Below are positions 20,205-21,076 of a DNA stretch of 21,076 nt, one piece after another. A model generated the notes under the pieces. That model worked only from the letters and a program-made list of their open reading frames with translations, was not told where the DNA came from and did not search any database. Both the position numbers and the translations under genes were made by a program. The first letter of the stretch is position 1. Each line of letters opens with the position of its first letter. This DNA is from Clostridiales bacterium (lineage in GTDB: Bacteria > Bacillota > Clostridia > Oscillospirales > CAG-382), in contig DMMZ01000015.1 of assembly GCA_003452915.1 (NCBI GenBank), positions 45,382-66,457 on the forward strand, in the 5' to 3' direction.

Positions 20205-21041
20205 ATGTCAATATTTAAGTTCGGAAAGAAAAAGGAATCACCATGTTGTAGCGGTGTGGATCAAAAAGAAATTAAAACAACCTGTGGCTGCGGGGGACAA
20301 TGTAATATATCAGATGCAAAAAACGCTCGTTTTATTGTTCTCGGAGCTTGTTGTAAAAAAAGCACCGAAACTTTTGAAAACACAAAAATCGCTGTAAAAG
20401 AGCTCGGATTTACCGACGAAGTGCTAAACATCGGTGACGCTGTTGAGATTGCTGGCTATGGCGTTATGTCCACACCCGCACTTGTCATCAATGGCAAAGT
20501 AGTATCAGTAGGAAAATTATTAAAAGTTGAGGATGTCAGAAAAATCATAAAAAATCTTGGGTTATCAAGTGAGTATAATGGTAATCTCGTTTCGGAAATA
20601 AAAAAGTTGATAATCGAATGGCAGCATCTTGATGTTAAAGGAGAGACCTGTGACCGTTGTTATGATACCGGTGAAAATCTTGCAGCAGAAATAAAACGAT
20701 TAAAAAGGGTTTTAAATACACAGAATATTGAAGTTGAGTATATCGAAACCAAGCTTGACGATACACAGATTCCTCAATCTAATACTATTCTATTTAACGG
20801 TATTCCTATCGAGAGTATCTTGAATATCAAGGTATCCGAGAATTACTGTGAATCCTGCACTGCTTTACTGGGCACAAAAACCTATTGCCGTACAATATTG
20901 TTTGAAAATAATGAATATGAGGATATTCCTGCCAAAGCGATACGACAAGCAGCATATACAGTATTGGGTCTAAAAGAAGACAATATAAGGACATCTGGAA
21001 ACTCAGGCTGCTGTGGAAACGGCGATTGCAGCTGTAGTTAG
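20205..21041 (+). CDS. Thioredoxin-like + DUF2703-like fusion, Cys-rich ends
   Basis: A 278-aa cytosolic protein behind AGGAGGAAA. The N-terminus is Cys-rich (C14, C15, C27, C29, C33). Residues ~40-120 form a small archaeal-type redox thioredoxin fold, with 'ARFIVLGACCKKS' at the active site and cis-proline P91. The usual C-x-x-C appears as C49-C50-K-K-S53, so the second cysteine is replaced by Ser and an extra Cys precedes it. Residues ~131-255 resemble the DUF2703 domain, with C149/C152 ('GETCDRCYDTG') and 'NYCESCTALLGTKTYC', which places four more cysteines. The protein ends 'CCGNGDCSCS'. It may act as cytosolic reductant for CcdA or as a metalloid-binding chaperone. Fold calls are from motif memory; no database search was made. 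Confidence 0.75.
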   Translation: MSIFKFGKKKESPCCSGVDQKEIKTTCGCGGQCNISDAKNARFIVLGACCKKSTETFENTKIAVKELGFTDEVLNIGDAVEIAGYGVMSTPALVINGKVVSVGKLLKVEDVRKIIKNLGLSSEYNGNLVSEIKKLIIEWQHLDVKGETCDRCYDTGENLAAEIKRLKRVLNTQNIEVEYIETKLDDTQIPQSNTILFNGIPIESILNIKVSENYCESCTALLGTKTYCRTILFENNEYEDIPAKAIRQAAYTVLGLKEDNIRTSGNSGCCGNGDCSCS

Positions 21042-21058
21042 AAAGAAAGGTAATAAGT

Positions 21059-21076
21059 TTGAAAATAAATTTTCAA
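21059..21076 (+). CDS. Possible start of next operon gene (partial)
   Basis: TTG 21059-21061, preceded by GAAAGG with 8-9 nt spacing, opens a frame that runs off the window after six codons. Spacing to the previous stop is 17 nt. Only the ribosome site and operon context support it. Confidence 0.3.

Overview
The window looks like a low-GC Gram-positive anaerobe of the clostridial/ruminococcal type. The evidence is AT-rich sequence, strong AGGAGG-type ribosome sites, a consensus Gram-positive SOS box (GAAC-N4-GTTC), and a type I dockerin, a module typical of cellulosome-forming clostridia and ruminococci. No 16S gene or long housekeeping gene is present, so the genus is not fixed.

Layout. (1) 1-6176, plus strand: the distal end of a siphovirus-type prophage. 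It holds a baseplate/tail-hub protein, small tail proteins, two tail-fibre-like proteins, a 41-aa protein, a holin-like membrane protein, an M23 endolysin carrying a dockerin, and a second holin candidate. (2) 6177-6519: non-coding, with two intrinsic terminators. (3) 6520-11571, minus strand: a compact cargo operon made of a small XRE regulator, an SPPF-type (probably N4-cytosine) DNA methyltransferase, a phosphoribosyltransferase-like protein, a large P-loop/DEFE ATPase and an unrecognised 308-aa protein. Genes 2 to 5 are separated by 12 nt or overlap. I see no restriction nuclease. This is the best candidate for a little-described or undescribed anti-phage system. (4) 11852-12887, plus strand: a secreted small protein behind a strong promoter, with a frame-broken cationic amphipathic mini-ORF in its leader, then a conserved-looking cytosolic hypothetical. 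(5) 13035-13310: the prophage right junction. It contains the 3' part of a tRNA-Tyr(GUA) gene starting at the anticodon loop, an inverted partial copy, a second tRNA tail, and three hairpin terminators. A pair of related repeats sits on either side at 12920 and 13360. (6) 13310-16152, minus strand, presumably chromosome: a decayed membrane-protein gene, a four-helix membrane protein, a small protein under a LexA-like box, and a CYP152-type fatty-acid peroxygenase. (7) 16153-21076, plus strand: an ArsR-controlled operon with a full-length DUF318/ArsP-type permease, two half-size permeases, a 2[4Fe-4S] ferredoxin, a membrane-anchored thioredoxin, CcdA and a thioredoxin-like/DUF2703-like fusion. 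A further gene may begin at the window edge.

How the parts work together. If the intact tRNA-Tyr lies at the far left of the prophage, as is usual for tRNA-integrating phages, then 13035-13086 is attR. The lysis-to-attR interval (6.2-13 kb) is then the lysogenic-conversion region, a place where temperate phages often carry defence genes. The chromosomal operon reads as a metalloid- or thiol-responsive export module joined to an electron relay across the membrane (cytosolic thiol protein to CcdA to extracytoplasmic thioredoxin). Three of its proteins end in cysteine-rich tails. Family assignments are from motif reading and memory, not from database searches.
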